A DNA stretch of 64,000 nt from Rhyacichthys aspro (GCA_036850595.1 CM072154.1:8377330-8441329), one strand, 5' to 3'. Numbered from the stretch's first letter, positions 26,251-40,494 are shown. Translations and numbers: made by a program. The notes: generated from the sequence alone by a model not told the origin.

Positions 26251-27696
26251 TCATTAAAATGCTCAGCCAGAGCTTGGCAAGGCATTGTGAACCTAACAAA
26301 ATTAAAAACACCACACGCTTCTACAACTACAATTGATCCAAAAATCAATATGTTCTCCTCAAATTACCTAATGGCACAGCTAATCAGGACAAACCAGGAA
26401 CAGTCAAGTGGATGGTTATTACATTTAAACACAACAGATAGAATCAGGGTGTTAAAAGTCTAACTCTTGTTCATGGTCAAAGGTCTATAGACTACACAGG
26501 CTTGGTGTAAGTAAACCCTGTACCTGTCTAGTATAGGCTAATTTCATATCAACACCATGTCTTCCAATTGTTTCATAGTTTTTACTTCTTTTATCTAAAT
26601 AATCTGTGAATGAATTTGTATATTTGTATTTTGGATCCAGTCTGAATTGAGAACATCATTAAGTACCTACATTTGAAGCTTGTGCCTGTAATTGAGATTG
26701 ATTCATTTGCAGATGGGTGCATCACCTGTCTGACTCTAGAGTGTAATTTAATGAGAAGTTTTAAATGATCACATTTAGTGTTCTCCTTGATATTCTTCTC
26801 ACGTAGTTTCTTTGTCTTCCTGTGTCCCTTCCTCTCATCCTTGCATAAAGCATAAGCAGGTTTAGCACTTTTCAGCCTGATATTCTTTGCTTTGGCATAA
26901 TCTTCCATCTGTGTCCTCACACGACTGCAAACCAAAATATTTTATAATTTTCCTAAAATGTAACTGTTAAAAATATAATTATTGCACTCATGGTGGACAC
27001 CACTGTTACTCTACAACCATCTAAAGTAACATCTTCTGGGTGTATTTGCTCACACTACTTGCCTGTCTGACATCAATATGTTCTTTACGTTGTTAGCAGC
27101 TAGATAGCTTTAGCAAAAGTTGGGTCTCTAAGGCGGTACGAGACTGACTTTTTCTACATTTGTGAGCGACAAGAACACAGAAGACAATTGCTTTATTTTC
27201 CAGTCCAATAAATGTTGGAGCAATTTGCCAGAGCTTTAAATATGAACACAGTGTTCACCATAGCTCCCCATCTGCTATTTTGAGACAGACAAATCTTAGC
27301 CTAAATAATCTGAGAAAAATAGCATTATAGCTATACGCACACGGACACAGACACACATTCTGCTCAATTTTATTAATCCCCAAGTGGAAATTCAACTGTT
27401 AAGTCTCTTCAAATAGATTAAAACCCAAACCATAGACTGACTGATCATACTGTCTTATGGCAGTCAGGAAGAAGGAGTTCCATCCTGCATTTCACTGATC
27501 TCAGATCTCAGTCCAGTGGCTGCTCTCTGTTGTTCAAATGCTCAGTGCAGGGGATGGTCCATGTTGTTTAGTATAGCATCTGTCCCGTTGTGTTTATATT
27601 GCCGCACTACTTTAATCAGAGCAATAAAATGTAATTAATCATTGGGTAAAAAAAAGGACAATGTGATTGTACAATGACAGATAGCCAGGTACACAA

Positions 27697-28234
27697 CAGT
27701 GTTGTTTTTGACAGCAAATTTTAATTTAGTCTTAGTCTTTTGTAAATGAAATTTAGTTTTAGTTGTAATTAAGTCATCTTATCCTTATCAGTTTTAGTTG
27801 ACTAAATATAAGAATTTAGTCGACTATATCTACTATAGATTTAGTCACTAAAATACAAAGAGTAATGCATTTTCAATGTTTTTTTTTCTGAATTAAATGA
27901 AACTACTAACTACCACTAACCTTGTTAAGGCTGGTATTGAGGTCTGAACGTGCAATACACACAGATTTCACTCTAGTTATTCCAAACTCTTCATCACCTG
28001 GCATCTTCTCACGGCTCTAACAAATGTTTGCATCTGACATAATTTCTATGACACTCAAAAACATGACTTCTGATTGGATCTCTTCTCAACTTGTCCAGTC
28101 TTCTCCTCCTTTTAATTGGATTTCGTCGCTGTCGTTTTTTGGGTTGACTTTTTATTTAGTTTTTGTTTCGTTTTCGGACGCTGATCGATGATAAAAACTA
28201 TGTCGAAAATTACTCATCAACAAAATTCACACTG
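27697..28234. mobile_element. hAT-like MITE, 538 bp
   Basis: The element starts cagtgttg and ends cacactg, giving short imperfect terminal inverted repeats. It is flanked by an imperfect 8-bp target duplication, gtacacaa at 27689-27696 and gtacaaaa at 28235-28242. An 8-bp duplication and CAGTG termini fit the hAT superfamily. There is no transposase frame. The interior is rich in 'tttagt' motifs on both halves. Confidence 0.6.
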
Positions 28235-28764
28235 GTACAAAAAGATAGATATCCTCATGAGCAACAGCTAGCTCCTTCTGTTGAGCATGTGAACAGCTAT
28301 GGCACCCTGCAGGGACACGCTGTTGTCTATGAAGAATAAGATTTGATGGCAATTTCACTTCTTTAAAAATGAAAACAAAATCAATTTAGTTTCCCATTGT
28401 CATTAGCCTTCATGTAAGAGTGTGTGCTCAATAGGAAACGTGAGTGTGAGCTAATTCAGCCGTGCTTAGTTTGTCCTCTCTGGAAGTAACAGATTTTGCG
28501 CAATGCACTTTAATGGAAACACCTTCTTGTAACCTTTTCATTTGGGATTCCAAAATGGACCATCATTAACACATTAACACTGAATTTTGATCTTAAGGTT
28601 AAAGTGAAATTCTGGAGGTCAGGGCATTTTAATCAAATCATAATCTCTCATTTTTCAGGAAGCTTTCAGTCCTACCAGAACTGACCTCTTGCAAGTCAAG
28701 GACAAGCTTTAGAAGTTAAGAAATGCCAAACTACATGCTGTGATTTTTGTTCATTCATTTATTT

Positions 28765-28925
28765 CAGTGGATCCCGCGAATTACAAGAAGGTTCTGGGAC
28801 TCTGCATTTTCTCCTCGTGCTTCTGTGAGTTCTCTCCAGGCACGGCAGCCTCCTCCCACCATCCCAACACATCTATAGGTGAACGGGTTATTCTAAACTG
28901 CCCCTAGTGAATGAATGTAAAAGAC
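28765..28925 (+). mobile_element. Decayed SINE-like repeat fragment
   Basis: The stretch contains 'gaaggttctggg', 'ttctcctcgtgcttctgtgagttctctcc', 'cctcctcccacc' and 'taaactgcccctagtgaatg'. These succeed each other in the same order in a very common fish SINE-like family. The tRNA-like head is truncated and substitutions are many, so it is an old copy. Confidence 0.5.
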
Positions 28926-28929
28926 AAGA

Positions 28930-30786
<1,857 letters not shown>

Positions 30787-30966
30787 AATAAATAAATGTA
30801 AATACTTACTTATTCTCTCTGTGGAGGTCATACAAATGGTTCAGTATTGTTGTATCTCTTGTTGAATAGCATGAAACCTTATAAGGACATGGATGTAGTG
30901 TTTGTGGTCATGGGTCTAACACACATCAGTGTTTGTATATCTAAATTCTGAAAGGCTGTAGACTGT

Positions 30967-30972
30967 TTTATT
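30967..30972 (-). terminator. slco4a1: Candidate polyadenylation signal, proximal slco4a1
   Basis: AATAAA on the minus strand, about 435 bases past the stop codon at 31408. It is the nearest canonical hexamer I found downstream of the stop. Use of the site is inferred. Confidence 0.4.
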
Positions 30973-31407
30973 GCTCCACTGTCATAAGCTGTGTGTGCCA
31001 CAGACAAATATTTACTGTGTGGATGTCATCTTACTACATACCACACACACTTTACATGTGTGTTAATAGTGCACCAAGCTTCATAAAACAGGGAGAGGAG
31101 TGTCAGTGTTACTCTGTTTGTGTATGGACATGAGAAGTGGTTAGTGGCTTACACAATTCAGGGGGCAATATAGGTCTGAATGACCTAGAAACCTGAAGAC
31201 TGAGCAAATAATTCACCAGAGCAGAAAAATAGTCACATAACACACTTTTCACTTTTTAACTTTGAGCCTGCGTTATTTTTAAATGTTTGTAAATTTCTAA
31301 AATCAACATAAAAAAACAAAACAAAAAACATTTGTCATGTTTACATCTCACAAAAAGAGCACTGTTATTAGTTTTTCATTACATAAACAGAGTTGGAATA
31401 AAAATAC

Positions 31408-34400
31408 TTATAATCTGGTTTGGTGGTTGACAATGACACCATTTTCAGGAAGTGTCTTGATAGCGAGCTCACTGATGTCGCCCGTCCCCTGATCAGTGCT
31501 CTCACCGCTGCCTTCAGGCGTCTCAGGTGGGGCCTTGTACAAGATGCTGGCTAAGATGAAAAAGAGTGTCCCCAAAACCTGTCAGGAGGAGGACAACAAA
31601 TGTGAACGGTGTTTGTACATTTCTAACCTCATTAACACCAGTGATACACAAGCTAATGATACAAAGTTAAGTCTTTGAAAAGTGGATCAAAACATTTCAG
31701 TGCAATGATAAACAATGAAGTGTGTATGTGATAACACATACCTTGTATATGATAGAGACTATAAATTTGTACTGGCTCATGACAGAGTTTTTATAGAGGT
31801 AACAGGAGCCCTGCTCCCCATCCTGCTCCTGCCACAGCAGGCAGGACTGGTCAATCATAGATCCAAATACTATGGGACCTGGAATAGCACCTGCCAATAT
31901 ACATTACACAGTAACTTAGGATGATGCTCTTCTTGGTAATCAGTATGATGAGGAGTGAATCATTCACTAAAAGACTATAGAAAGCCTACCCAATGTGCGC
32001 ACAAGTATCCACTGGATCCCCAGAGCAAAAGACTTCTGTCTTTCTGGTACACACCTGAGTAACACATAGAGGTTACTGACTTTATTAGGACATATACAAA
32101 ACTACATACATGCATAAAGAATAAGAATATTTATATCATTTCGTAACCAGAGGAAACAGCTGTATTGGTGTTAAATATTTCATTGGTCTGGTTTGTTATA
32201 GAGCTACCCTACCCCTAGTCCGAGATCTAGTTTGTCACCACTCTCCTCAATCTATTTGTAGGTTTTATTATTTGTATTATGTGTGTTTTTATTCATATTT
32301 AATTAAACCCTATTCTTTGGCCTTAAAACCTATCCTTGAAAATAGATGGTATCACATAAATTAGTTAAATTACACATTTGTTTAGTATGTCTTAGTCACG
32401 CTGACCTTGACCTCAAATCTTGCCTACAGATTTACAATTGGACTGACTCACCTGAGTGTGGCAGTGAGCGCTGGCATGCTACAGAGGAACGTGAAGAGGA
32501 TGGAGATGAAGAAGATTCCAATGAAGACTGGCATATACGGGCAGGAGCTGGCACACTTCCCTCCCAATGCTGACCCCCCCTGACCCCAGGACATGTTACC
32601 CACCACACAGCTGCAACCAGTGTACACCTGCAAATACACACCAGCCAGGTATTTCAGAAATGTTGCTTATGTTATTTCATGTTTCAAAAACCCCGACTCG
32701 GGTCTATTCCTCACCGTTAGTCAAGATGGTTACAATTTTAAATAAGTGATTACTTTATCTGACCATTGATTTGTTTAAATTGCTCTATGGTACATATTCT
32801 TAAATACATTACATGCAGATGTGTCAATGGCAGGAACCTATGTTACCTGTTTTCCTGTGGGGTGCAGTGTGTGATTGATGGAGCTGCAGCCGGCGTAGCA
32901 GGGCGAGTAGTACATTATACCGTCTGCTCCACATACTGGGTTGAACAGCTCTTTGACACAACTGCAGTTAGCATTACAGTCTGCTGTTAGCATCTTATCT
33001 AGAAATGAACTGTGGCATAGGACAGAAAAACAAGACGCATCAATATAGCCACCAACAGTGCCGCACGCTAATAGAAACAGGTTTCAGATCAGAGTAGTAC
33101 TGTCTTATAAATCTATAGAACATATTAACCACTTATTCATATTCACATCGCTGTTCTAAATAATCACTTACTAATGCTCACATCAGAAATGCAAGCTGAC
33201 ATTGAGTTAATATAGTGAACGTATATACACGGCTCCAGAAAATAAAGGGAACACATAATCATTCCAAGTCCATCACACTTCTGGGATATCAACCTGTCCA
33301 GTTAGGAAGCTACACTGGTTGTGAATCACTTTTACCTGCTATTGAGCAAATGGAACAGACGACAGGTGGAAATTAGAGGCAGGTGGTGGCCATGACCATA
33401 TCTCTGTCCACATCCTTTCTGGCTGATGTTTGGTGGAGGTGACACCAAGAGACAGGCCTGCACACGTGGAGGTGGCCGTAGTAGGACAACAACCCAGCAT
33501 CAAGACCGTCATCTGCTCCTTTGTGCAAGGAGGAATAGGAGGAGCACTGCCAGAGCGCTACAAAATGACCTCCAGCAGGCCACAAATGTGCATGTTTCTG
33601 CTCCAACTGTCAGCAACAGACTCCATGAGTGGTATGAGGGCCCGACGTCTACAAGCGGGGCCTGTGCTCACAACCCACCACCATGTAGGCCGTTTGCCAT
33701 TTGCCAGAGAACACCAGGATTGGCAGATTCTCCATTGTCTTGTTCCATCCACCCACGCCACGTTGCACCACAGACTGACCAGGAGTTGACTGATGCCCTG
33801 ATCCAGGTCTGGGAGGAGGTCCCTCAGGAGAACATCCATCGTCTCATCAGGAGCATGCCCAGATGTTGTAGGGAGGTCATACAGGCACGTGGAGGCCACT
33901 CACACGACTCAGCCTCATTATCAGTTGTCTTGAGGAATTTCCACAGAAGTTGGATCAGCCTGTGATCTGACTTTTCCAGTTTCATTTTGAGTATGATTCT
34001 GAAGCCAGACCTCCATGGGATATTGATTTGGATTTCCATTGATTGTTCTCAATGCATTCCACTATGTAATGAGTCAAGATTTTCAACTGGAAGATTTCAT
34101 TCATCAAGATCTAAGATGTGTTCCCTTTATTTTTTTGAGCAGTGTATTATATTCTTAGTTAGTTTGGTGTCTTCTGTCATTCAGCATTATGTCTCTGGAG
34201 GGAAAGCCTCTGCAAATACTGATGGACCTCCACCCTGAAGAGGTCCAGAACTGACCAAGGTTGAGGACAGTCCTCCAATTCTGGTTTACTAACTTTATCT
34301 ATGCTGACCATGCCAAGTGGTCACCAAAAACGTGAGGCTTCACAGAACTTCTCAGCACTGGGAGGAACAATGCACGGTAGATTCATCAGTAGATTAGTTT

Positions 34401-36799
34401 GTGTGTTCAAAACTGATGTATTGGCTGCTACAATGTGCCAAAGTTTTATAAGATAGTGTATTATTTAATGAAGAAAGGCACAGAGTTAACAAAGGGAAGC
34501 AAGATGACCAAAACATGGCATGCTTTTAACAACTGTGAGACAAACCTGTTTTTCAGTTGTAGATCGTTGGGCTCCTCGTACAAGGTACTGAACTCCTCGA
34601 ACACATGCTCCTCCACTGGACTGTTTGGATATGGTGCAGTTACACCAGCCATTGAAACAGTGGGACAGTGGATAAGAAAGATAAAGGCAGTGAGCACAGT
34701 GACCAGTACACAAGTAATGCAAAATCGAATGATGCCTCGGCAACGCAGCTTCAATCCTTTCACAATGTAGCCACCAGAAAAGGTCCCAACTCCTGTACCT
34801 GGTATAATCGCAAAACCTAATTGGGCAGAAAACACAGTCAGTTGTCTGTCGGACCAATAGAAATATCAAACCACACACAAAACTGTCCATGCATAACATG
34901 AAAAAAAATACAATGTAAGTAAGTGTAATCTCACCAAAAATCACAGCTGCCTGTGATGCACTGAGACTGAACTGCGACTCCAGAAACTTTACCATAAACG
35001 CAGCGATGACGGCTATGATGGTGGCCTCTGTAGCTCCGGCCAAACACAGAAAAATAAAAGTAGGGTTTTTTAAGAGAATAAGAAGGGATCTTTAAAAAAG
35101 GAAGAAAAAAACACATTTCACATAATGTTGATGGCATATCTTCACCCCATTTGCTTAAATTAAATGTGTAAATTGTGTTGATATTGTAGATTACTGGATC
35201 AAGTTGTGGTGGTACCTAGGCATGTCTTTGAGTGATTTGCCAAACTGCGGGTCTGATGCTGTGATGTTGTTGCCATCTTTAAGCTGGTGAGCCTCAGACA
35301 CACGTATGGCTGCAGACTGAGAACCTACATCAAGAAGCACACAAAAAGGCTGTATTTCTCTGATGGTCCTCAGCAGAAGTTTCAGCATTTTGTGTTGCTA
35401 CCTGGTAGTTTTTTTGGGTATCCCAGAATCAGAATGGCCACAAGCAGAGACATTGTTCCTCCCATGATGAAACCAATCCACCAAGCCCCCACCCACAGAG
35501 GATTGTCTGGAGTCATCTCTGTCCTGTCCCCACACACAAACATCTGTGATACCAGTGTAAAAGTGGTAAAATGTGTCTATTCTGCCTCAACCGTCCTTAG
35601 CAGACATACTTCAGGTGTATCTCTGTGAAAATGCTGAGGAAGTAAGCTCCCAGCAGCAAACCTGCTGATGGTCCTAACATGGCTGCTGTGTAGAATATTC
35701 CTAGAGAAGACACAAGCATTAGTAAAGTCATCTCCTGCTTTCCTACAAGATGAGTTGTCCTTATTATCCATTACTGACTGTGACTGTGATAGTGTGGGGA
35801 TAACTGTTGTCACACAGTCACTGGTCTCATTGTCTATATTCAATAAACACAAGAAAAACTTAAAAATAGGCAAATAGGATTAAAGATGGGATTAAAGCTT
35901 GGTGAGTTTTATAAATTTTATATCATAGCTGCAGGTACATGATGAAGAAAAATGTGCACAACTCACCGATATAAACTGGTGCACTGCTGGGCGGGACATT
36001 TTCATCCAGATATGTGACTCCTAATGTGTAAAGAGGGGTCGCACCAATGCCATGTAAAAACTGGCCCAGCATGAAGACAAAACGATAGTTGGATAGCCCT
36101 CGGCCATCTGTGTTCTGACTGAGGCTAGTGTGGTTAGTGGAGCATGTGTCTGTATTGTCCTGCACCTTGACCTGGTAGGGTGGTGTGGTAAAGTGAGGCA
36201 CAGCAAAGACCAGAGAGCCCAAACCCATAATTAAAACACCCCACCCCAGCCACCGAGGCTTGTGTCCATTGCCTCCAAAGTAGCTGACAAACGTCAGGCA
36301 AACACAGGCAGCGATGTCGTAGGAGCTGACGATGAGGCCGGTTTGGGAGCTGCTCAGGTCGAAGCGCCTTTCGATGGATGTGACTGTTATATTCACGAAG
36401 CCATTAATGATCATCCCCTGGAGGAAGGCGGCCACAGAAAGAAAGAAGAGCACCCACTCAGGAGTGTTAAAAACCTGGAGTGCTCTAGGCCTCAGAGCCC
36501 CCCAGCCACACAGCTGCTCTGAGTTCAGCTCCATGGGAGTGTGTCCACATCGGGTTGATCCAGGCTCATAAAGCTGTCCCTGGAATGATGTAGCTCCAGT
36601 GAAAATGCTCGACTGAAGAGAGCCATCAGCTCCAAGGCTCTGAGGGCTTCTGGGACCAGAACCTAAGGGACTGGCTGTCTGAGAGTCCACAGGGCTGTGA
36701 CTGTCCACAGGATCCACTTTTGGAGGAAGGTCCTGCAGGTCCAAAAGCTCCTGGTTTGGGCTATAGGGAACTTCGGCGGTATACAAGACTGGCATTGGG
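31408..36799 (-). CDS. slco4a1: Organic anion transporter Slco4a1, proximal tandem copy
   Basis: A plasma-membrane OATP-family transporter; the mammalian orthologue carries thyroid hormones, prostaglandins and other organic anions. Eleven coding exons, all with GT-AG junctions and matching phases: 36799-35967 (ATG at 36795), 35700-35610, 35523-35402, 35324-35216, 35089-34935, 34816-34546, 33009-32847, 32627-32452, 32054-31990, 31890-31742, 31578-31408. They join into 766 residues without a stop. A Ser/Pro-rich cytoplasmic N-terminus (1-110) precedes TM1 (about 114-133). The OATP signature WVGAWW is in exon 3 (about 318-323). A cysteine-rich Kazal-like extracellular domain (about 535-610) is encoded by exons 7-8. 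The start is chosen because both copies begin MPVL and an acceptor sits four bases upstream; the 5' UTR must come from an upstream exon. Oddities against the distal copy: an extracellular-loop cysteine is Ser226, another is Asp684, and N135-I-T forms a sequon. Intron 6 holds a Tc1-like relic. Confidence 0.93.
33226..34146 (+). mobile_element. Internally deleted Tc1-like transposon in slco4a1 intron 6
   Basis: The ends are terminal inverted repeats. 'aataaagggaacaca' lies just inside the left end near 33240, and its complement 'tgtgttccctttatt' just inside the right end near 34116. The outer termini read tacac...gtgta and are bounded by TA, the target of Tc1/mariner elements. A plus-strand frame (33426-33965) resembles the helix-turn-helix region of a Tc1 transposase, then jumps directly to the family's C-terminal tail. 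The catalytic DDE core is missing, so the copy cannot make an active enzyme. At about 920 bp it is well short of the usual 1.6 kb. It lies antisense to the host gene, between coding exons 6 and 7. Confidence 0.85.
33426..33965 (+). pseudogene. Truncated Tc1-like transposase remnant
   Basis: An open frame of 179 codons inside the Tc1-like element. Residues about 24-70 (with RRNRRSTARALQND) match the DNA-binding helix-turn-helix region. Residues about 117-165 (QELTDALIQVWEEVPQ, RLIRSMPR, QARGGH) match the C-terminal end of Tc1 transposases. The segment between them, which should hold the catalytic aspartates and glutamate, is absent. It cannot catalyse transposition. Confidence 0.8.
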
Positions 36800-39700
36800 C
36801 TGTAGGAAAAAAAAGAGTACTTTATTAACATTCTTTTGAGGTTACTATTAAGAAGGATTTTGGCAGCTGTTGCCTGGGAGCTAAGGAGCAGGTGGACACG
36901 AGGGGAACCTGAAACTGATGGTCCAAATAGACTTTTTAAGTCACTGTTTGGCATGACCAAGAACATCTCTCTGATCAAGAGCAACAAGAGCAGTATATAT
37001 TTTAGATGTCAAACTGTATTGCAGCATTTATGACAATAAATGTTAATGTTTAACTTGGATCAGGCATAAAGCTTACCATACTTAACAAACCCTTACTTTA
37101 CCCTTCCTTACCGGACATAACCTTTTAAATAACAAAGTGCCCACATTATTTTATTTATGCTAAATGCAGATTTATATTACCCCTTATCATTCCAGGTAAA
37201 TTTGCGTAAGCATATCCAAATAAAAATTAAGGCTGTTCAACTGTTAAACATTCTTGTATATATCTTTGGATCAGCACATCATAGAGTTAAAAACTGCAAA
37301 CCATATAAAAGACTTAAGTCTCAGATATTAAATGTCTGTTCATTTCATTTTTCGATCTTGCTTCAGTTCAGACTTAGACATAGTTGTTTAAATACAAAGA
37401 TGGAAGTGTGTGACCCATAGCAGGGTAAGTTGTCACATTATGTGGGGTAACTTGTTATGGACATTAAACCATTTGCCTCTTTTTATCTTTAAATGTTACA
37501 TTAATATCATCTACATAAAAATAAATGAAATGCAGTCATCCATGAGTGTCACAGAGGCACTTATAGATCTACAGACCTGAGCTACTCCGGCCTGGGGCAG
37601 GTGGGTCTGAAAAGGGCAAAACGATGTGTAAATTCTGTTTCAGAAATCAGCCTCTTGTTGTTAGACTGAAACCATGTTGTCTGTAAGTCTGATTATAGAT
37701 TCTGTAGAACTTCAGCCTGAGAATAAACTACTGCCTCTGTTTACAGCTGGGTTTTTACATTCGACAGCTTGCCCCCATATCACTGTGACAAGTTGCCCCG
37801 CACCCCAAAGTGCACCAAAAATGGATTATAACTTAAAGTTATAAATTGGATTAAGTGTTGCAAGAAACTTAAGTCTCGTGTCTAACATCTATAATTGTTA
37901 AATGTTGTTAATTATTTGTCTCTAGAAGAAAATTATTACAAAAATATCAGGATGATAAATTTCTACTTTCAACCATGAAAAATGGTGTATTGGTCCAATC
38001 TCTGTTAAACAGATAACTTATTTGTCCATGTTCAGGACATAAGAGCAGACTATGTAGAGGCACAAAACTGCTATTCCACTTTTAAGTATCTCCCTTTTGT
38101 TTTTGAAAATAACTGCATAACTGAAAGTAACTGACTCTTGTGACAACATGCCCCAGTCTCCCCTACATATAAAAGTTTGGGCTCTTTGTAAAGGTAACGC
38201 TCTAAATTTATTTTACTGGAGCAGTCAAATTTATTGCTGGTGTAACTGCTAAATACTTTTTACTGGATTTATATTCTCTGGATACTTATGAACAGAACAA
38301 GACTATTTTTGCTGGGTATGATCAATGTGTGAACTGAAGGCAGGCAGTAATTTTGAGCGTTTCGCCTTTTTTGGAAGAAACCTTTGTTGTACAGACAAAC
38401 AAACCAGGCGCTGTATTGAAAAAACATTCACAATGTTCCTGTACAGGGACATCTGATTGATAAAGGTTAACTATGGTGTAATGTCAAAAGAACAAAGCAC
38501 AAATATTAACAACAAGTAACATATCCAAAAGAGTTCATGCATTATGCAGACGTCACACACAGAGTTTCTGTAGAGAGCTTCAGCTTTAGTTTACCATCTG
38601 TTTGGTAATAAAAATTACCGGCACACTTCTGCTAACTGTATGTCTGCAGTATTTCTTTACATCACTTTGTATACATCTGTGACATCTAGAGTTATGACAG
38701 GTTATTAAATTAAATTTATTTATTATTAAATTCTTTCACCAAAACAAATAGCAAGCATTTTACATGTACAAGAATGACTGGTGTATTAGAAGACCTACCT
38801 GCAGAGGTCCTATAAAGAACGTCTGTGTCCAGTGTCCAGCAAAGGCAGTGTTCCAGTTCCTTCTCACTGATAAACTCTGCTCTAATCCTTACTCTTCATG
38901 ATTGTTACAAACTTTATGAGGCCTGTGCCTCCAAGGTCATTTCACCTTTCATAATCCATCTCATAGTAATGATTTAACTGTGAGTTTCTATGAAATCCTT
39001 TGATAGTTGTCAATAAAATTATAAACAATAAACTGCTGCAGTGGACTTTACAATGCTTCTAGTTTAGTTTGATCCTTAAAAAGTAACTCAACCCCTGGTC
39101 AGAGCTTAACCGCACCAACAGACGAAATTTGAAAAGTCTTGGAAAGGTGGGCAGAGCTGGGGCAGAGACAGAGGGGACGAGCTGAGGGAGAAGTGACTGG
39201 TTGATTGACAGATGTCAAATTGGCACAAGTATTTTTGCGATGGAGCGGTCCCTCTTTATTCTCCTCTTTCACCTGAGCTGGAGGGACTTGGTTTCTCTAT
39301 GGACACCAGGCCTGAGCCAGAACAATTCAAAGCCCAGTCTCAGCCCGAAGCATGGACTGAGATAAAAATCAAGGGTAACACGCCGACTTTACGAGTTAAA
39401 AACACATGACATCAACAAACTAAGAACAACACGTTGATTACTATCACACATCATAAACTACGGTAGACTGAGCTTGTTCTTTTTACAACATGAACAGAAC
39501 AAAATAACAGACAGGAGCCAGTGGCAGCGTGAACCAAAATATGTGTCTCTGATGATCTAAAAATGAGTGAGTCTGTCTCTAAACACTGCTCGTGTTTTTT
39601 CTTTTTTTTCATCCGTTCGTGTGTCGCTCTGTGTGACCGTGTTCAGTCGCTGCAGTGACCTAGTTCTGACAGAGACCACCTCTGGAGGCGTGAGTTAGTA

Positions 39701-40230
39701 CTGAGGGCTGTTTCACAGGTGTGGTTACCTGCTACAAAGGTGTGGTTAACGTACATCTTGACGTCATCATGATCAGGAAGTACGGTCGGCAGCGCTGAGG
39801 AGGGCAGCACTCATGCATGTCACACGTGTTTTACACCATTTTATGGAATTAGACGGGTTTTTCAAATGTTGTCAAAAATAGGACTATAAACTATAAACTA
39901 TGAACCAAAGCCCCATTTATACTCATCATCAGCTAAAAAAGTTGTTTTAGGGTTTAGTTACTCTTTAAGGAATCAACAGCTATGTGACTGTTCAGTGGTC
40001 CTTTGGCTCCCCCTAAAGTACAATATTTGTGACTGACACAGATAATGAATTGTAGTTTGCAAAATCAAGACTATAAATTGAATTTATATTTACTTTCTAT
40101 AATTATATTCTCAAGTTCTGTTGCAGGACTTTTCATCAGTACAACTCTATAGAAAAACATCATGGACATAATTACTCAGGCATTTGCTTGTGTACAGTGG
40201 ATGTCAGAGACGTTCTTTTACAAGGGTTAA
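36800..40230. other. slco4a1: 5' region of proximal slco4a1, probable 5' UTR intron and promoter
   Basis: Coding exon 1 of the proximal copy begins at a splice acceptor, so at least one non-coding exon should lie here. A good minus-strand donor, CTGCAG|GTAGGT, occurs with the exon ending at 38799, which makes roughly 38800-38870 a candidate first exon. The stretch 39100-39830 is richer in CpG and lies just upstream, so it could hold the promoter. A 65-codon plus-strand frame at 39212-39409 has no recognisable homology. All of this is inference from splice motifs and composition. Confidence 0.35.
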
Positions 40231-40494
40231 ACTAGCCTGGCCAGCCAGATCCATTGACTTTGCGAAGTGAAATGGGCCTGGAATCCCATTTCCACTTGGA
40301 ATAAATTCTGTCAGAACAGTCAAAACCATTTATGAAATTTGTGAAATTGCGTCCAGAGGCAGTTTATTCTGTTGGTACTGCCCCTGGAAACCAATTTAGA
40401 TCCTCAGAAACCAGAAATGGCTGCATTTAAAAGATAAAATCCTAATTTGGATTAGGATTTTATCTTTTAAATGCAGCCAGGGCCAAGGATCTCT
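40231..40494. mobile_element. MITE copy 1 with CTAGCC-type ends
   Basis: The element starts 'actagcctggccagccag' and carries 'gcgaagtgaaatgggcctggaa' and 'gtccagaggcagtttatt', all shared with the second copy at 63328-63690. Its right end near 'gatctctcttgctagg' is an imperfect inverted copy of the start. It contains no frame. A perfect hairpin (40418-40479) sits in its right half and is not shared with the other copy. Confidence 0.6.
40418..40479. repeat. Perfect hairpin, 29-bp arms and 4-base loop
   Basis: The left arm 40418-40446 is the exact reverse complement of 40451-40479; the spacer is ttgg at 40447-40450. All 29 pairs are Watson-Crick in the DNA as read. The surrounding MITE does not explain it. 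Confidence 0.95.

Noticed and set aside
34150..34400. Possible extra exon or repeat next to the Tc1-like element
   Set aside because: No splice-consistent frame, and both slco4a1 exons 6 and 7 join in phase without it.
36262..36571. Plus-strand frames, repeated at 47695-48004
   Set aside because: They are antisense shadows of slco4a1 exon 1 and recur only because that exon is nearly identical in both copies.
40418..40479. The perfect hairpin as a microRNA precursor
   Set aside because: The arms are perfectly paired, the loop is only 4 bases and the stem is too short for a Drosha substrate; it lies inside a MITE.
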